From contig CAMQWP010000003.1 in the NCBI GenBank assembly GCA_947038565.1, positions 1-64,000 of the forward strand: a stretch of 64,000 nucleotides of DNA, written 5' to 3'. This document shows, in pieces, positions 45,719 through 54,913 of this stretch. The DNA comes from an uncultured Clostridia bacterium (GTDB lineage: Bacteria; Bacillota; Clostridia; Christensenellales; UBA3700). Position numbers and translations under genes: made by a program. The notes beneath the pieces are model-generated. The model had not been told where the DNA came from. It searched no databases and saw nothing but the letters and a program-made list of their open reading frames with translations. Every line of letters begins with the position of its first letter. The stretch's first letter is position 1.

Positions 45719-46489
45719 ATGAAAAACCCAATTTTTGTCATCGATACTGAGGATACTCGCATGTTCTACACCCTCAGATACATAAGAGAAAAAGGCTACG
45801 AAACGCATTCTAACGGAAGCTATGATAGTAACAAACCCGCCATTTATTGCTTCAGTCCATCGAAGAGATTTTGCGATGGTGAGCTGTATAATATTTGCGA
45901 TAATAGTATAGTTATTGCGGGAGCATTGCCTAGTGATCAAATAAGCATTTTGCAGTCAAAAAATATCTCGTACAAGAATATTATTCATGATGAAATATTC
46001 GCCGTGGAGAATTGTAGACAGACAGCAGAGGCGGCACTAATGCTGATGATTCGTGCTACAAACTGCTCGATTTTTGATCTAAATATCAGCATTCTTGGAT
46101 ACGGTAGATTAGGCAAAGCCGTGACAAATTTACTCGATAAACTTGCCTTAAATATATCCGTACACACTAGTGATTATCTTGAACGTGCGTCCGCACATAT
46201 TACTACAAACTCGGTGTATGACCTTACGTCTACTATCGAAAATGCTGATGTAATAATCAATACTATTCCTGCAAAAGTCCTATCGCAAGACAAGTTGAGG
46301 TGTGCTAAAAAAAGCTGTTATATACTAGACCTTGCCTCATACTCTAGCGTGGAGAATGCAGACATTTCAGCACTAGGGCTTAGCTATGATAATGCTCTCG
46401 GACTACCAGGAAAGCACTCTCCAAAGTCCGCAGGCAAGATACTTACTGAGGCAATACTCAGAGTAGACGAGGTGAAACTATGCTTATAG
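45719..46489 (+). CDS. dpaA: dipicolinate synthase subunit A
   Basis: 256 residues. A Rossmann dinucleotide loop ISILGYGRLGKAVTNLL in the second half, ADVIINTIPAKVL and LDLASYSS, and a C-terminal LPGKHSPKSAGKILTEAI, as in SpoVFA. With subunit B it oxidises 4-hydroxy-tetrahydrodipicolinate to dipicolinic acid in the mother cell. GGAGG precedes the start. It overlaps dpaB by 10 bases. It uses the DapA product made at 25.7 kb. Confidence 0.93.
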   Translation: MKNPIFVIDTEDTRMFYTLRYIREKGYETHSNGSYDSNKPAIYCFSPSKRFCDGELYNICDNSIVIAGALPSDQISILQSKNISYKNIIHDEIFAVENCRQTAEAALMLMIRATNCSIFDLNISILGYGRLGKAVTNLLDKLALNISVHTSDYLERASAHITTNSVYDLTSTIENADVIINTIPAKVLSQDKLRCAKKSCYILDLASYSSVENADISALGLSYDNALGLPGKHSPKSAGKILTEAILRVDEVKLCL

Positions 46490-47052
46490 GATATTGCTTT
46501 ACTGGATCATTTTGCACACTGTCAAAAAGCCTAAAAGTACTACAAGAATTAGTCGACTTAGGTCATAGTGTCATACCAATATTTAGTTACAATGTACGCG
46601 ATATTGATACAAGATTTTGGATAGCTGATGAGTTCCGAGATAAGGTAGTGGCTATATGTGATCATGAGATAGTAGATAGCATTGTAGACGCAGAGCCTCT
46701 AGGCCCTGTGATAAAATGCGATGTAATGGTAGTCTCGCCTTGCACATCAAATACATTATCTAAGCTCAGATTTGGCATAACCGATACACCTGTTACCATG
46801 GCAGTAAAAGCACATCTTCGCACGGAAGCACCCGTAGTAATAGCACTATGCTCAAATGACGCACTAGGTGCAAGCGGAGAAGTAATCGGAGAAATGAGAA
46901 ACAGAAAACATTATTATTTTGTCCCTCTTTATCAAGACGATACAAGTAAAAAACCGCGTTCTTTAGTCAGTGATATGGACGAAGTTATCCCGACTATTGA
47001 GTGTGCTATTCGTGGTATCCAGTATCAACCGATATTCAAATTCTTCGAGTAA
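46480..47052 (+). CDS. dpaB: dipicolinate synthase subunit B (flavoprotein)
   Basis: 190 residues, flavoprotein/UbiX-like fold: GYCFTGSFCTLSKSL at the N-terminus (FMN phosphate loop), MVVSPCTSNTLSKLRFGI, DTPVTMAVKAHLR, and PLYQDDTSKKPRSLV at the C-terminus, as in SpoVFB. GAGGTG precedes the start inside dpaA. Clear evidence for a spore former. Confidence 0.94.
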   Translation: MLIGYCFTGSFCTLSKSLKVLQELVDLGHSVIPIFSYNVRDIDTRFWIADEFRDKVVAICDHEIVDSIVDAEPLGPVIKCDVMVVSPCTSNTLSKLRFGITDTPVTMAVKAHLRTEAPVVIALCSNDALGASGEVIGEMRNRKHYYFVPLYQDDTSKKPRSLVSDMDEVIPTIECAIRGIQYQPIFKFFE

Positions 47053-47225
47053 TTCAGTTTTTTAATGCTCAATAACTGACATCATTTGTGTGTGTTTAAA
47101 CAGAGAATATACATACAAATTTTGACTGATTACTCGTAAAAATATTTTATTTTTCTATTCCTTTTCCTTTTTCAATTATACTTATAAATTTTAATTTTTC
47201 TTCTGATATTTTTATATTAATAGCA

Positions 47226-47256
47226 AAAATATTGCACACTTATGTATGCAATATTT
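47226..47256. terminator. terminator between dpaB and the hydrogenase-like gene
   Basis: AAATATTGCA and TGCAATATTT arms around about 10 bases, T-rich on both flanks; convergent genes. Confidence 0.7.
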
Positions 47257-47295
47257 TCGCTTTTTAAATATGATTTTTTGCTTTCATTTATAATA

Positions 47296-48732
47296 TTATT
47301 TCTTTTCTATATTTAGATCACGTCTTACATTATCAAGCATTACGTCTTGACTAGCCTCGGCACTATATGCATTGATTGCTTTTATATTTCTTACATCATG
47401 ATTTACGCAACCACTACCATTTATACAGCCACCTGAACACGCCATGCCCTCGATAAAAGTGCCGAAAGGCAGACCTTTCGCATTCTTTAACATAGCTATC
47501 TTGATATTATCAAGACCGTCCGCTGCTATAATATTTGGCTGGATATCTAATCCGTCCGCCTCTATTACATGCTTGACCGCTTCGGTTACTCCGCCCGCTC
47601 TGGCAAATACTCTTCCGTAATATGACGCTGAGTCAATAGCTGTCGGAGCAAGTTCACTAACGATGATCTCTCGGCTGTCTACTAAAGCCTGTAACTCTTC
47701 AAAAGTAATTACATTATCTACATACCCACCCGCTCTAGGCATTCTGCATTCTTGTTTTTTGCTTATACAAGGCCCGATAAATACTATCTTACAGTCAGGA
47801 TCTTTATCTTTAATTAACTTTGCACACTCTACCATCGGTGAAGCATTTTCTGATATATACTTTGCCATGTGAGGGAATGACTGCTCAACGTATGCCACAA
47901 AAGACGGACAGCACGAAGACATCAATGCACCCTTTTCAGCTAGCTCATGAGCGTCCTTATAAGCGGTAATATCCGCACCGACAGCCACCTCAGATACGGT
48001 AGCAAAACCTAACATCTTAAGTGCTGTAACCATTTGTTCTATAGTAGAAAACTCAAACTGTCCCGCTATCGACGGAGCGACTATTGCATGCACTTTATAA
48101 GGCTTTAACCCTGATCTTTGCTTTAATAAGCTGATAGTATCCAGTATAAATGCTCTATCTTGAATAGCACCGAAAGGACACTTTATCATACACATACCGC
48201 AACTAACGCATTTATCGTGATCAATTACAGCCTTCCAGTCTTTGTCGACTTTGATTGCTTTGATCTTACAAGCCCTTATGCACGGGCGAATCTGTTCTCT
48301 AATAGCACCGAATGGACATGCCTTAAAGCACTTACCACACTCGATACATTTATCTCTATCGATCACTACTTGCTTATTGCTCCTTACGCGAATAGCGTCT
48401 ACAGGGCAACTATCCATACACCTATGAGAAATACACCCACGGCAACCTTCGCTGACAGTGTAACGCTCAATAGGACACTCATCGCAAGCGATATCAAGCA
48501 CGTCGATCGCAGCACTACCTTTCCAGCTAGCTCCCAAAACGCCCCTGACCATCTCTTCTACAATAGCTCTATCTTTATATATACAACATCTCATAGACTC
48601 GCCATTATCAGGCACGATAAGCCTAGGAATAGCGTAATAACTCTCGCTTAAATTATCCTCAAAAGCTAGAGTCGCTACTTCTTTTAATACTTTATATTTA
48701 AGTTCCTGTGTACGGGTATCAAATTTTCTCAT
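47296..48732 (-). CDS. [FeFe]-hydrogenase-like protein with 4Fe-4S clusters
   Basis: 478 residues. N-terminal part (about 1-90) without clear motif; then ferredoxin-type Cys motifs (CRGCISHRCMDSCPVDAI, CIECGKCFKACPFGAI, CVSCGMCMIKCPFGAI). The C-terminal H-cluster domain has SSCCPSFVAYVEQ (L1), IGPCISKKQECRM (L2) and EGMACSGGCINGSG (L3), so all four cluster Cys are present. This is the short single-subunit form common in Clostridia, with a role in H2 turnover or redox sensing rather than the main fermentative enzyme. The precise role is unknown. GAGGAG precedes the start. Confidence 0.85.
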   Translation of the reverse strand: MRKFDTRTQELKYKVLKEVATLAFEDNLSESYYAIPRLIVPDNGESMRCCIYKDRAIVEEMVRGVLGASWKGSAAIDVLDIACDECPIERYTVSEGCRGCISHRCMDSCPVDAIRVRSNKQVVIDRDKCIECGKCFKACPFGAIREQIRPCIRACKIKAIKVDKDWKAVIDHDKCVSCGMCMIKCPFGAIQDRAFILDTISLLKQRSGLKPYKVHAIVAPSIAGQFEFSTIEQMVTALKMLGFATVSEVAVGADITAYKDAHELAEKGALMSSCCPSFVAYVEQSFPHMAKYISENASPMVECAKLIKDKDPDCKIVFIGPCISKKQECRMPRAGGYVDNVITFEELQALVDSREIIVSELAPTAIDSASYYGRVFARAGGVTEAVKHVIEADGLDIQPNIIAADGLDNIKIAMLKNAKGLPFGTFIEGMACSGGCINGSGCVNHDVRNIKAINAYSAEASQDVMLDNVRRDLNIEKK

Positions 48733-48804
48733 ACTACTCCTCGTGTGTATCTTTTATAATACAATTATATCATATTATTTAGCTATAGTCAATGCAAGAT
48801 AAGA

Positions 48805-49611
48805 TTATAATAAATGCTTTCTGCATACTTTTGCCATATAGCTATTAATGTATTTTATTCCTTTAGACTGCAAATACCTTTTTACATCATCATATTTTTC
48901 GCCTATTCTATTAGTCATATGCGAGTCCGAGCCGAAAGTAAACTGCTCACCACCGAGCTGAATATACCTATCTATAATACTCGTGTATGGTAGGAAAGGC
49001 ACGTCAAGACCTTTCGTGTGAGTATTCAACTCGAGGCTGACATCACGTCGCAACATCGCATGAAGAATCTCATCAATAATGTCTGTATAATCGCCATAAC
49101 TCATTACTTTATCATCAAATGGTGCACGTCGGCATACATATCCTAAGTGCGATATTACATTATAATCATAGTCGACATTTACACTAGCGAGTACTTCTTT
49201 TAGGTATTTTTCATACGCTTGCCTCTTATCAATACCCTCGTAATACTCCTTATAATAGCAGTCGATTCCGCCTATAGTATGCACTGAATTAAGCACGATA
49301 TCGACTGGGATTGTTTGCAAAATTTCACAGTAATCTTGCTTGCTTGACGTAGAATATCCACACTCTAAACCTAGAGCTATATCTATAATACCGCTGTATT
49401 TTTTCTTGACATCAAGTATGCTATTCACATGATTTTCCATATCCAACTGCCTAACTTTCGCGTCCATACTATTGTCATAAAGATAATCTCTATCAAAATG
49501 ATCGGTAAATGCAATATATTTCAAGCCGTTCTTTATAGCAATATTCACCACATCATCTACTGGTGTTCTCGAGTCATGCGAATGCTCGCAATGCATATGA
49601 CAATCGTACAT
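48805..49611 (-). CDS. histidinol-phosphatase (PHP, HisJ family)
   Basis: 268 residues. PHP metal motifs: DCHMHCEHSHDSRTP, FTDHFD, ECGYSTSS, NSVHTIGG, SHLGYVCR, LELNTHTKG, FGSDSH. The family removes phosphate from histidinol phosphate or similar phosphoesters. No his genes are nearby, so a different sugar-phosphate substrate is possible. GAGG precedes the start. Confidence 0.85.
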   Translation of the reverse strand: MYDCHMHCEHSHDSRTPVDDVVNIAIKNGLKYIAFTDHFDRDYLYDNSMDAKVRQLDMENHVNSILDVKKKYSGIIDIALGLECGYSTSSKQDYCEILQTIPVDIVLNSVHTIGGIDCYYKEYYEGIDKRQAYEKYLKEVLASVNVDYDYNVISHLGYVCRRAPFDDKVMSYGDYTDIIDEILHAMLRRDVSLELNTHTKGLDVPFLPYTSIIDRYIQLGGEQFTFGSDSHMTNRIGEKYDDVKRYLQSKGIKYINSYMAKVCRKHLL

Positions 49612-49718
49612 ATCTTACCTCACTATACAATATTCTCGGATATTATAATCATTTACTTAGCAGTCTTTAATCAATATTATACGACTGCACCGTGTGCAAA
49701 ATTATAACATAGCAAAAA

Positions 49719-49755
49719 AATAGACGCAGAGAATATAAGTTCCACTACGTCTATT
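49719..49755 (-). terminator. terminator of galE
   Basis: AATAGACG/CGTCTATT arms; seven T follow on the minus strand. Confidence 0.7.
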
Positions 49756-49771
49756 ACTTTACAAATTGATA

Positions 49772-50785
49772 TTACTCGTCATATCCATTAGGATTATTTG
49801 ACTGCCATCTCCAGCAATCTTCGCACATATCCTCAAGAGTATATTGAGCCTCGAAGCCTAATTCGCTTTTTGCAAGGGCTGTATCAGAGTAACAAGCACC
49901 AATATCACCAGGGCGACGATCAGCAATACGGTAATTTACAGTCTTGCCAGACGCCTTTTCAAATGCTTTTATCATGTCAAGTACGCTATAACCGATACCA
50001 GTACCAAGGTTATAAGTAACAAGACCTGGGTTAGTTTCTAGCTTTTTGATAGCTTTAACATGACCATTAGCAAGATCAGTTACATGCACATAATCACGTA
50101 CACCAGTACCGTCTGCAGTATCATAATCATCACCGAATACGCTTAACTGTGCAAGTTTGCCGATAGCAACCTGAGTTATATAAGGCATAAGATTATTAGG
50201 GATACCATTAGGATCTTCACCGATAGTACCAGACTTATGAGCACCTACTGGATTGAAATATCTAAGTAGTGCGATATTAAGATCAGAATTAACATGATGA
50301 TAATCTCTCAAGATATCCTCTATAAATAGCTTTGTTTTACCATAAGGATTAGTCGCTGATAGAGGAAAACTCTCATTAATAGGCACTGACTGAGGGTTGC
50401 CATAAACAGTAGCAGAAGAAGAAAATACTAAGTTCTTACAGTTGAACTCTTTCATAACTTTTACAAGGCTTATAGTACTTACGATATTATTTTCATAATA
50501 CATAATAGGCTTTGCTACTGACTCGCCGACAGCTTTAAGACCCGCGAAGTGTATAACAGAGTCGATATTTTCCGCTGCAAATATCTTTCTAAGACCGTCC
50601 TCATTGCAAACGTCAAGCTCGTAAAACTTGATTGATTTGCCGATAATTTTCTCAACTCGAGCAAGACCAGTAAGTTTACTATTGCTAAGATTGTCAACTA
50701 CAACTACTTCATATCCAGCTTTATCAAGCTCGATGATTGTATGAGTGCCGATATAACCAGCACCACCAGTAACTAATACAGACAT
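49772..50785 (-). CDS. galE: UDP-glucose 4-epimerase
   Basis: 337 residues. NAD loop VTGGAGYIGTHT, SSSATVYG, catalytic NPYGKTK (YxxxK), LRYFNPVGAH, and GTGVRDYVHVTDLA. It interconverts UDP-Glc/UDP-Gal (and perhaps UDP-GlcNAc/GalNAc). Located beside an N-acetylhexosamine kinase and a GH35 galactosidase, as in galacto-N-biose type pathways. AGGAGG precedes the start. Confidence 0.96.
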   Translation of the reverse strand: MSVLVTGGAGYIGTHTIIELDKAGYEVVVVDNLSNSKLTGLARVEKIIGKSIKFYELDVCNEDGLRKIFAAENIDSVIHFAGLKAVGESVAKPIMYYENNIVSTISLVKVMKEFNCKNLVFSSSATVYGNPQSVPINESFPLSATNPYGKTKLFIEDILRDYHHVNSDLNIALLRYFNPVGAHKSGTIGEDPNGIPNNLMPYITQVAIGKLAQLSVFGDDYDTADGTGVRDYVHVTDLANGHVKAIKKLETNPGLVTYNLGTGIGYSVLDMIKAFEKASGKTVNYRIADRRPGDIGACYSDTALAKSELGFEAQYTLEDMCEDCWRWQSNNPNGYDE

Positions 50786-50943
50786 ATTATATCCTCCTAT
50801 TAACTAAATATTTATATTTATTTATTGTCCACCGCACATGATAGACACAAAAAATGCGTATGCTATGTTGCGTTAAACATTGACTACATTATCGTTTTAT
50901 ATCAAACAACAATACTTGACCGAGTACGTTCATGCTGATAATT

Positions 50944-51531
50944 TTATACGAATTTTAACACTGCAAACTTTTCAGGAATATGAAATCTCTCTTCTATAGT
51001 TGGTGAGAACGCATATAAATACATGCTATTATCAGGCTTTCTCTTTATGCGATAGCCGTTAAATCTCCACTCACCCATCATCGGTGCAGAAAACAAACTT
51101 TTTGGCAAAAATCCTAGAACTGACCAGCCGAAATCCTCGCCGTAGATATCGCTTTTCACAATATTATCTTCGACAAATAGGGTTTTAGTTGTACCCTTTA
51201 AGTCGTTGTCAATATTACTTAAGAAAACACCACCGATACCATTCCACTCTACTTCTAAATAACTGTGCATATCATCAGTAGGCTGTATAAATAATTCTAC
51301 AGTCTCCTCATCATAGATAGGATCGTTATAATTAGTCATAGCACAATTGATCTTATCGTCATGCACTTCATACTTTAATAGTATTCCATTCTCGTTATAA
51401 CACATACGACACTGAGTCTTATATAGCGCTTCACTTACGCCGTCATTAGATATCAAACTGAACGCTTTTATACTGTTCCAATCAACATCTACAGGCAGAA
51501 TCGCTGTTGTTTTAACTATTTCGTATGTCAT
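50944..51531 (-). CDS. carbohydrate-binding CBM9-like domain protein
   Basis: 195 residues. Beta-rich with the CBM9/DOMON-like pattern: an early WNSIKAFSL, LLKYEVHDD, DEETVELFIQP and a late GEWRFNGYRIKR. No signal peptide. The ATGA start overlaps the hexosamine kinase stop, with AAGGAG inside that gene, so it is coupled to it. It may bind a sugar as an accessory protein. Function unknown. Confidence 0.65.
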   Translation of the reverse strand: MTYEIVKTTAILPVDVDWNSIKAFSLISNDGVSEALYKTQCRMCYNENGILLKYEVHDDKINCAMTNYNDPIYDEETVELFIQPTDDMHSYLEVEWNGIGGVFLSNIDNDLKGTTKTLFVEDNIVKSDIYGEDFGWSVLGFLPKSLFSAPMMGEWRFNGYRIKRKPDNSMYLYAFSPTIEERFHIPEKFAVLKFV

Positions 51532-52625
51532 AATTTACAATATCTCCTTGCAATGCTGTCCATCTCGTCTTTAACCTTCTCCATATCGGAAACTAGCTTA
51601 AATTGAGTCCTACATCTATCTAAGTTATGAGTAGGATAATGTATTTTAAAGTAGTTATCACCGTCTAGGTAGTCAGTTAAGAATCTCATGCCACACTCGA
51701 AAGTCATAAGCATAGATCCAAATGATAGCATATCTCTCTCTATAGCAGTGATGTTATCGCCGATACCCTCAAGGAATCCTCTAGTAAAGAACTCATAAAG
51801 ATTGATATCGAATGATACTTTTGATAAGTCTGGCTCATCCTCAAGACCAGTATTGCAACCAGACCTGATAGCGTCGCCAAAGTCATAAAGAAGACTACCT
51901 GGCATGATAGTGTCTAAGTCAATTACGCAAACTGGCTCACCAGTCTTGTCGTCCATAAGAACGTTATTAAGTTTTGTATCGTTATGAGTAACTCTAAGCG
52001 GAAGCTCTTTATCAGCAAGCATAGTAACTACTTTATCGCACATGCTTGAGCGACGTAGCACGAAGTCTATCTCAGCCTGCACGCTATCAGCTCTCTTAAC
52101 TTTATCCGCATCACTAGCATTAATAAAGTTTTGAAATCTTGATGCAGTGTTATGGAAGTTATAAATAGCCTCATAAAGACTGCTAGCTGGATAAGAATTA
52201 AGCATGCTAACAAAGCCACCGAAAGCACGACCAGCACCTTCGAATACTTTTGGGTCTTCTACTATCTGAAGAGCAACAGTTTCCTCGATGAAAACATATA
52301 TTCTATAGCAATCGCCATTATCATCAGTAAAGAAAGTCTTACCGTCTATAGTAGGCACGACAGTCATTACTTCACGAGCACTATTACCGCCCTCACTATC
52401 TACGACCTTAGCCATAAAACTAGTGACATTACTTATGTTATCCATAAGTTCGCCCACGCGAGGGAAAACATTAGTATTAATTTTCTGCAAAATAAATCTG
52501 CGATTAACGCCGTCGATATTTACTACAGCGACATAAGTAGTATTAATATGACCATTGCCATAAGGCTCTACGCTCAATACTTCTCCACCGACTTTAAACT
52601 TATTAACTATACCACAGTGACTCAT
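51528..52625 (-). CDS. N-acetylhexosamine 1-kinase-like phosphotransferase
   Basis: 365 residues with the aminoglycoside-phosphotransferase fold. Catalytic loop LRVTHNDTKLNNVLM, metal loop CVIDLDTIMPGSLLYDFGD, as in NahK of the bifidobacterial lacto-N-biose pathway. NahK phosphorylates GlcNAc/GalNAc at C1. The galE neighbour fits, but no lacto-N-biose phosphorylase or galT is in the window. GGAGG precedes the start. Confidence 0.85.
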   Translation of the reverse strand: MSHCGIVNKFKVGGEVLSVEPYGNGHINTTYVAVVNIDGVNRRFILQKINTNVFPRVGELMDNISNVTSFMAKVVDSEGGNSAREVMTVVPTIDGKTFFTDDNGDCYRIYVFIEETVALQIVEDPKVFEGAGRAFGGFVSMLNSYPASSLYEAIYNFHNTASRFQNFINASDADKVKRADSVQAEIDFVLRRSSMCDKVVTMLADKELPLRVTHNDTKLNNVLMDDKTGEPVCVIDLDTIMPGSLLYDFGDAIRSGCNTGLEDEPDLSKVSFDINLYEFFTRGFLEGIGDNITAIERDMLSFGSMLMTFECGMRFLTDYLDGDNYFKIHYPTHNLDRCRTQFKLVSDMEKVKDEMDSIARRYCKL

Positions 52626-52805
52626 AAATCCTCCAAAACATCTAGTTATTCCTAGATAAAAATCTCATTAGTTTATACACACTTATAATATACTACATTT
52701 TCATCAAAATGTAAACATTATAATGTAAAATAATATTAAATATTACTAAATTAATTGACGATAAGCGTAAAAGGCCTATTGTAATCAAGCACATAAAACA
52801 TATAA

Positions 52806-52831
52806 AAATCACGCCTTTTCAGACGTGATTT
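52806..52831 (-). terminator. terminator of the GH35 gene
   Basis: AAATCACG/CGTGATTT arms around 10 bases; five T on the minus strand. The rest of 52626-52925 has no gene. Confidence 0.75.
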
Positions 52832-52925
52832 AATATATTATAATTTCACTAGCTATTTAGCAATTCAATAATGATTATTTTCTATAATATTTCGTCATTA
52901 AACTTACAAAATCAGCTATTATCTA

Positions 52926-54695
52926 TTAAAGAATATGCGTATCAGTGATATTTATACTCTTCTTCTTTGCATCTTCAAGCTCAAGTACGACTATTTCATT
53001 TACGTCCTTTAGCCATACGCCTGGAAGGTATAAAGTTTTCTGAGGCCCAACATTCCAGTATCTACCTAGGTTGTGACCATTAACGAACACATATCCTTTA
53101 GTAAATCCTGTCATATTAACAAAGCAATCCGCACGGCTATCAGTCTTAAAGCTACCCTTCAAGAATAGTGGGTACTTTTCATTTTTGCCGATGTAATTCA
53201 CCTTATCAATATTGTCAAGAGGGAAACTTGTAACTTCAAAATCCATGATATACATGTTATTAAGTCTAAGTCCAGTGATACCTTTACCGTCTTTGCCGAC
53301 AAGTGGGCCATAATTCACCCTACCAAAAGCATCAACAAGTACGCCTATTTCCATACCGTCTTTAAATCTAGGAACGATACAACAAGTCTTCACCTTTCTA
53401 CGTCTTAAGATCTTATGTTGCTTAGCAACAAGTGGAGTCTCGAACTTAGCCTTTAGATGTCCATTGATATAGATATATGCTCTATCTCTCAACTCTTCAA
53501 GTCTTAAAATACACATTTCACGATTTCCTGGCACTCTAGTTTTGTAATAAATAAGACCATTTGCCTGATCAAATTGTTCCATTGTTTCAGGCTGAGCAGA
53601 GTGATTAGTAGTACCGATAGCATCGAAGTTATCCCACAAGCTAGCTGTCTGAGACAGTGTAACTGCACCGATATTTTGCAAAGCAGGAGGAGCTGGCAAC
53701 TCGGCAAGCTCTATACCCTGAACACCACAAAGATACTCACGAATAGCATGATACTGAGGAGTATAATTACCATACTCGCCGATAGGCGCGCAGTAATCAT
53801 AGCTCGTAACAGTAGGCTGAATGTAGCTTGTGTGATTAGAACCCGCACCGAAGCCAAAGTTTGTACCGCCATGGAACATGTAGATATTAAAGCTCGCTTC
53901 ATTATCTATAAAGCTCTTGATCTCGCGAAGAATAGCGTTACTTGTTCTAGTGTGATGTTTCTCACCGTAGTGATCAAACCAACCGCACCAAAACTCCATA
54001 CACATCTTAGGGATCTGGTCATTGAACTTACGAAGTGCCTTCATAGCCCCTGGCACATTTGAGCCAAAGTTTACCGTCGGCATAACGCCCTCTACAGTAC
54101 CACTGTAAAGCATAGAGTCGCAAGTACCGTCTGATGTGAACTGGAACACGTCCACTCCGCAATCATTCATGATCTCACGGATAGCGTTAAGGTATTTTTT
54201 ATCATTACCATAGCTACCATACTCATTCTCTACTTGCATAGCGATGATATTACCGCCATTTGTAGAAAGATGCGGTTTAATCTGTTTCATAAGTGCATTA
54301 TAATAGCTACGAACGTGACCCAAGAAAGTTTCATTAAAACATCTAAGACGTAGATTTTTATCCTTCATAAGCCATGATGGCAAGCCACCAAAATCCCACT
54401 CCGCACAAATGTATGGACCCGGACGCACTATCGCATATAGACCTACTTCTTTCGCAGTCTGTACGAACTTCGCCACATCAGCCATGCCTTCGAAATTGAA
54501 TTTGCCTTTTACTGTCTCATGCATATTCCAAGCACAGTAAGTTTCTACCGTGTTAAAGCCAGCAAGTTTCAGCTTAAGCAGTCTATCGTACCAATATTCT
54601 GATGGAATTCTGAAGTAGTGCATAGCACCCGAGTAAAGTTTTACAACTTTACCGTCTATCTCAAATTCCTTGTTATTTATATCTAATTTACTCAT
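52926..54695 (-). CDS. GH35 beta-galactosidase
   Basis: 589 residues. Barrel at the N-terminus with LYSGAMHYFRIPSEYW, VRPGPYICAEWDFGGLP, acid/base Glu in AMQVENEYGSYG and nucleophile Glu in MCMEFWCGWFDHYG, followed by MFHGGTNFGF. The C-terminal two beta-sandwich domains end with GYVFVNGHNLGRYW, typical of GH35. No signal peptide. It releases terminal beta-Gal. GGAG precedes the start. Confidence 0.94.
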   Translation of the reverse strand: MSKLDINNKEFEIDGKVVKLYSGAMHYFRIPSEYWYDRLLKLKLAGFNTVETYCAWNMHETVKGKFNFEGMADVAKFVQTAKEVGLYAIVRPGPYICAEWDFGGLPSWLMKDKNLRLRCFNETFLGHVRSYYNALMKQIKPHLSTNGGNIIAMQVENEYGSYGNDKKYLNAIREIMNDCGVDVFQFTSDGTCDSMLYSGTVEGVMPTVNFGSNVPGAMKALRKFNDQIPKMCMEFWCGWFDHYGEKHHTRTSNAILREIKSFIDNEASFNIYMFHGGTNFGFGAGSNHTSYIQPTVTSYDYCAPIGEYGNYTPQYHAIREYLCGVQGIELAELPAPPALQNIGAVTLSQTASLWDNFDAIGTTNHSAQPETMEQFDQANGLIYYKTRVPGNREMCILRLEELRDRAYIYINGHLKAKFETPLVAKQHKILRRRKVKTCCIVPRFKDGMEIGVLVDAFGRVNYGPLVGKDGKGITGLRLNNMYIMDFEVTSFPLDNIDKVNYIGKNEKYPLFLKGSFKTDSRADCFVNMTGFTKGYVFVNGHNLGRYWNVGPQKTLYLPGVWLKDVNEIVVLELEDAKKKSINITDTHIL

Positions 54696-54811
54696 AAATA
54701 CTCCTTTATTCGCTCGCCGAAAATGACGATATTTGACTAGTTACGCGTACTATTACTGAAATGTTACGCAGTATTATTATATCACAAGACCACAGCATTG
54801 TCAATAGAAAA

Positions 54812-54843
54812 AAAATAGGCAAGCACTAAGTCTTACCTATTTT
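54812..54843 (-). terminator. terminator of the phosphoesterase gene
   Basis: AAATAGGCAAG and CTTACCTATTT arms; eight T on the minus strand. Confidence 0.7.
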
Positions 54844-54913
54844 TATGTAATTTTTATGCAATTATACCAAATATTCTATAACTATATAATGCACACGATT
54901 AAATTTATGTTAA

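Noticed and set aside
48160..48651. 163-codon plus-strand frame
   Set aside because: Antisense of the Cys-rich region of the hydrogenase-like gene.
53574..54062. 162-codon plus-strand frame
   Set aside because: Antisense of the GH35 gene.
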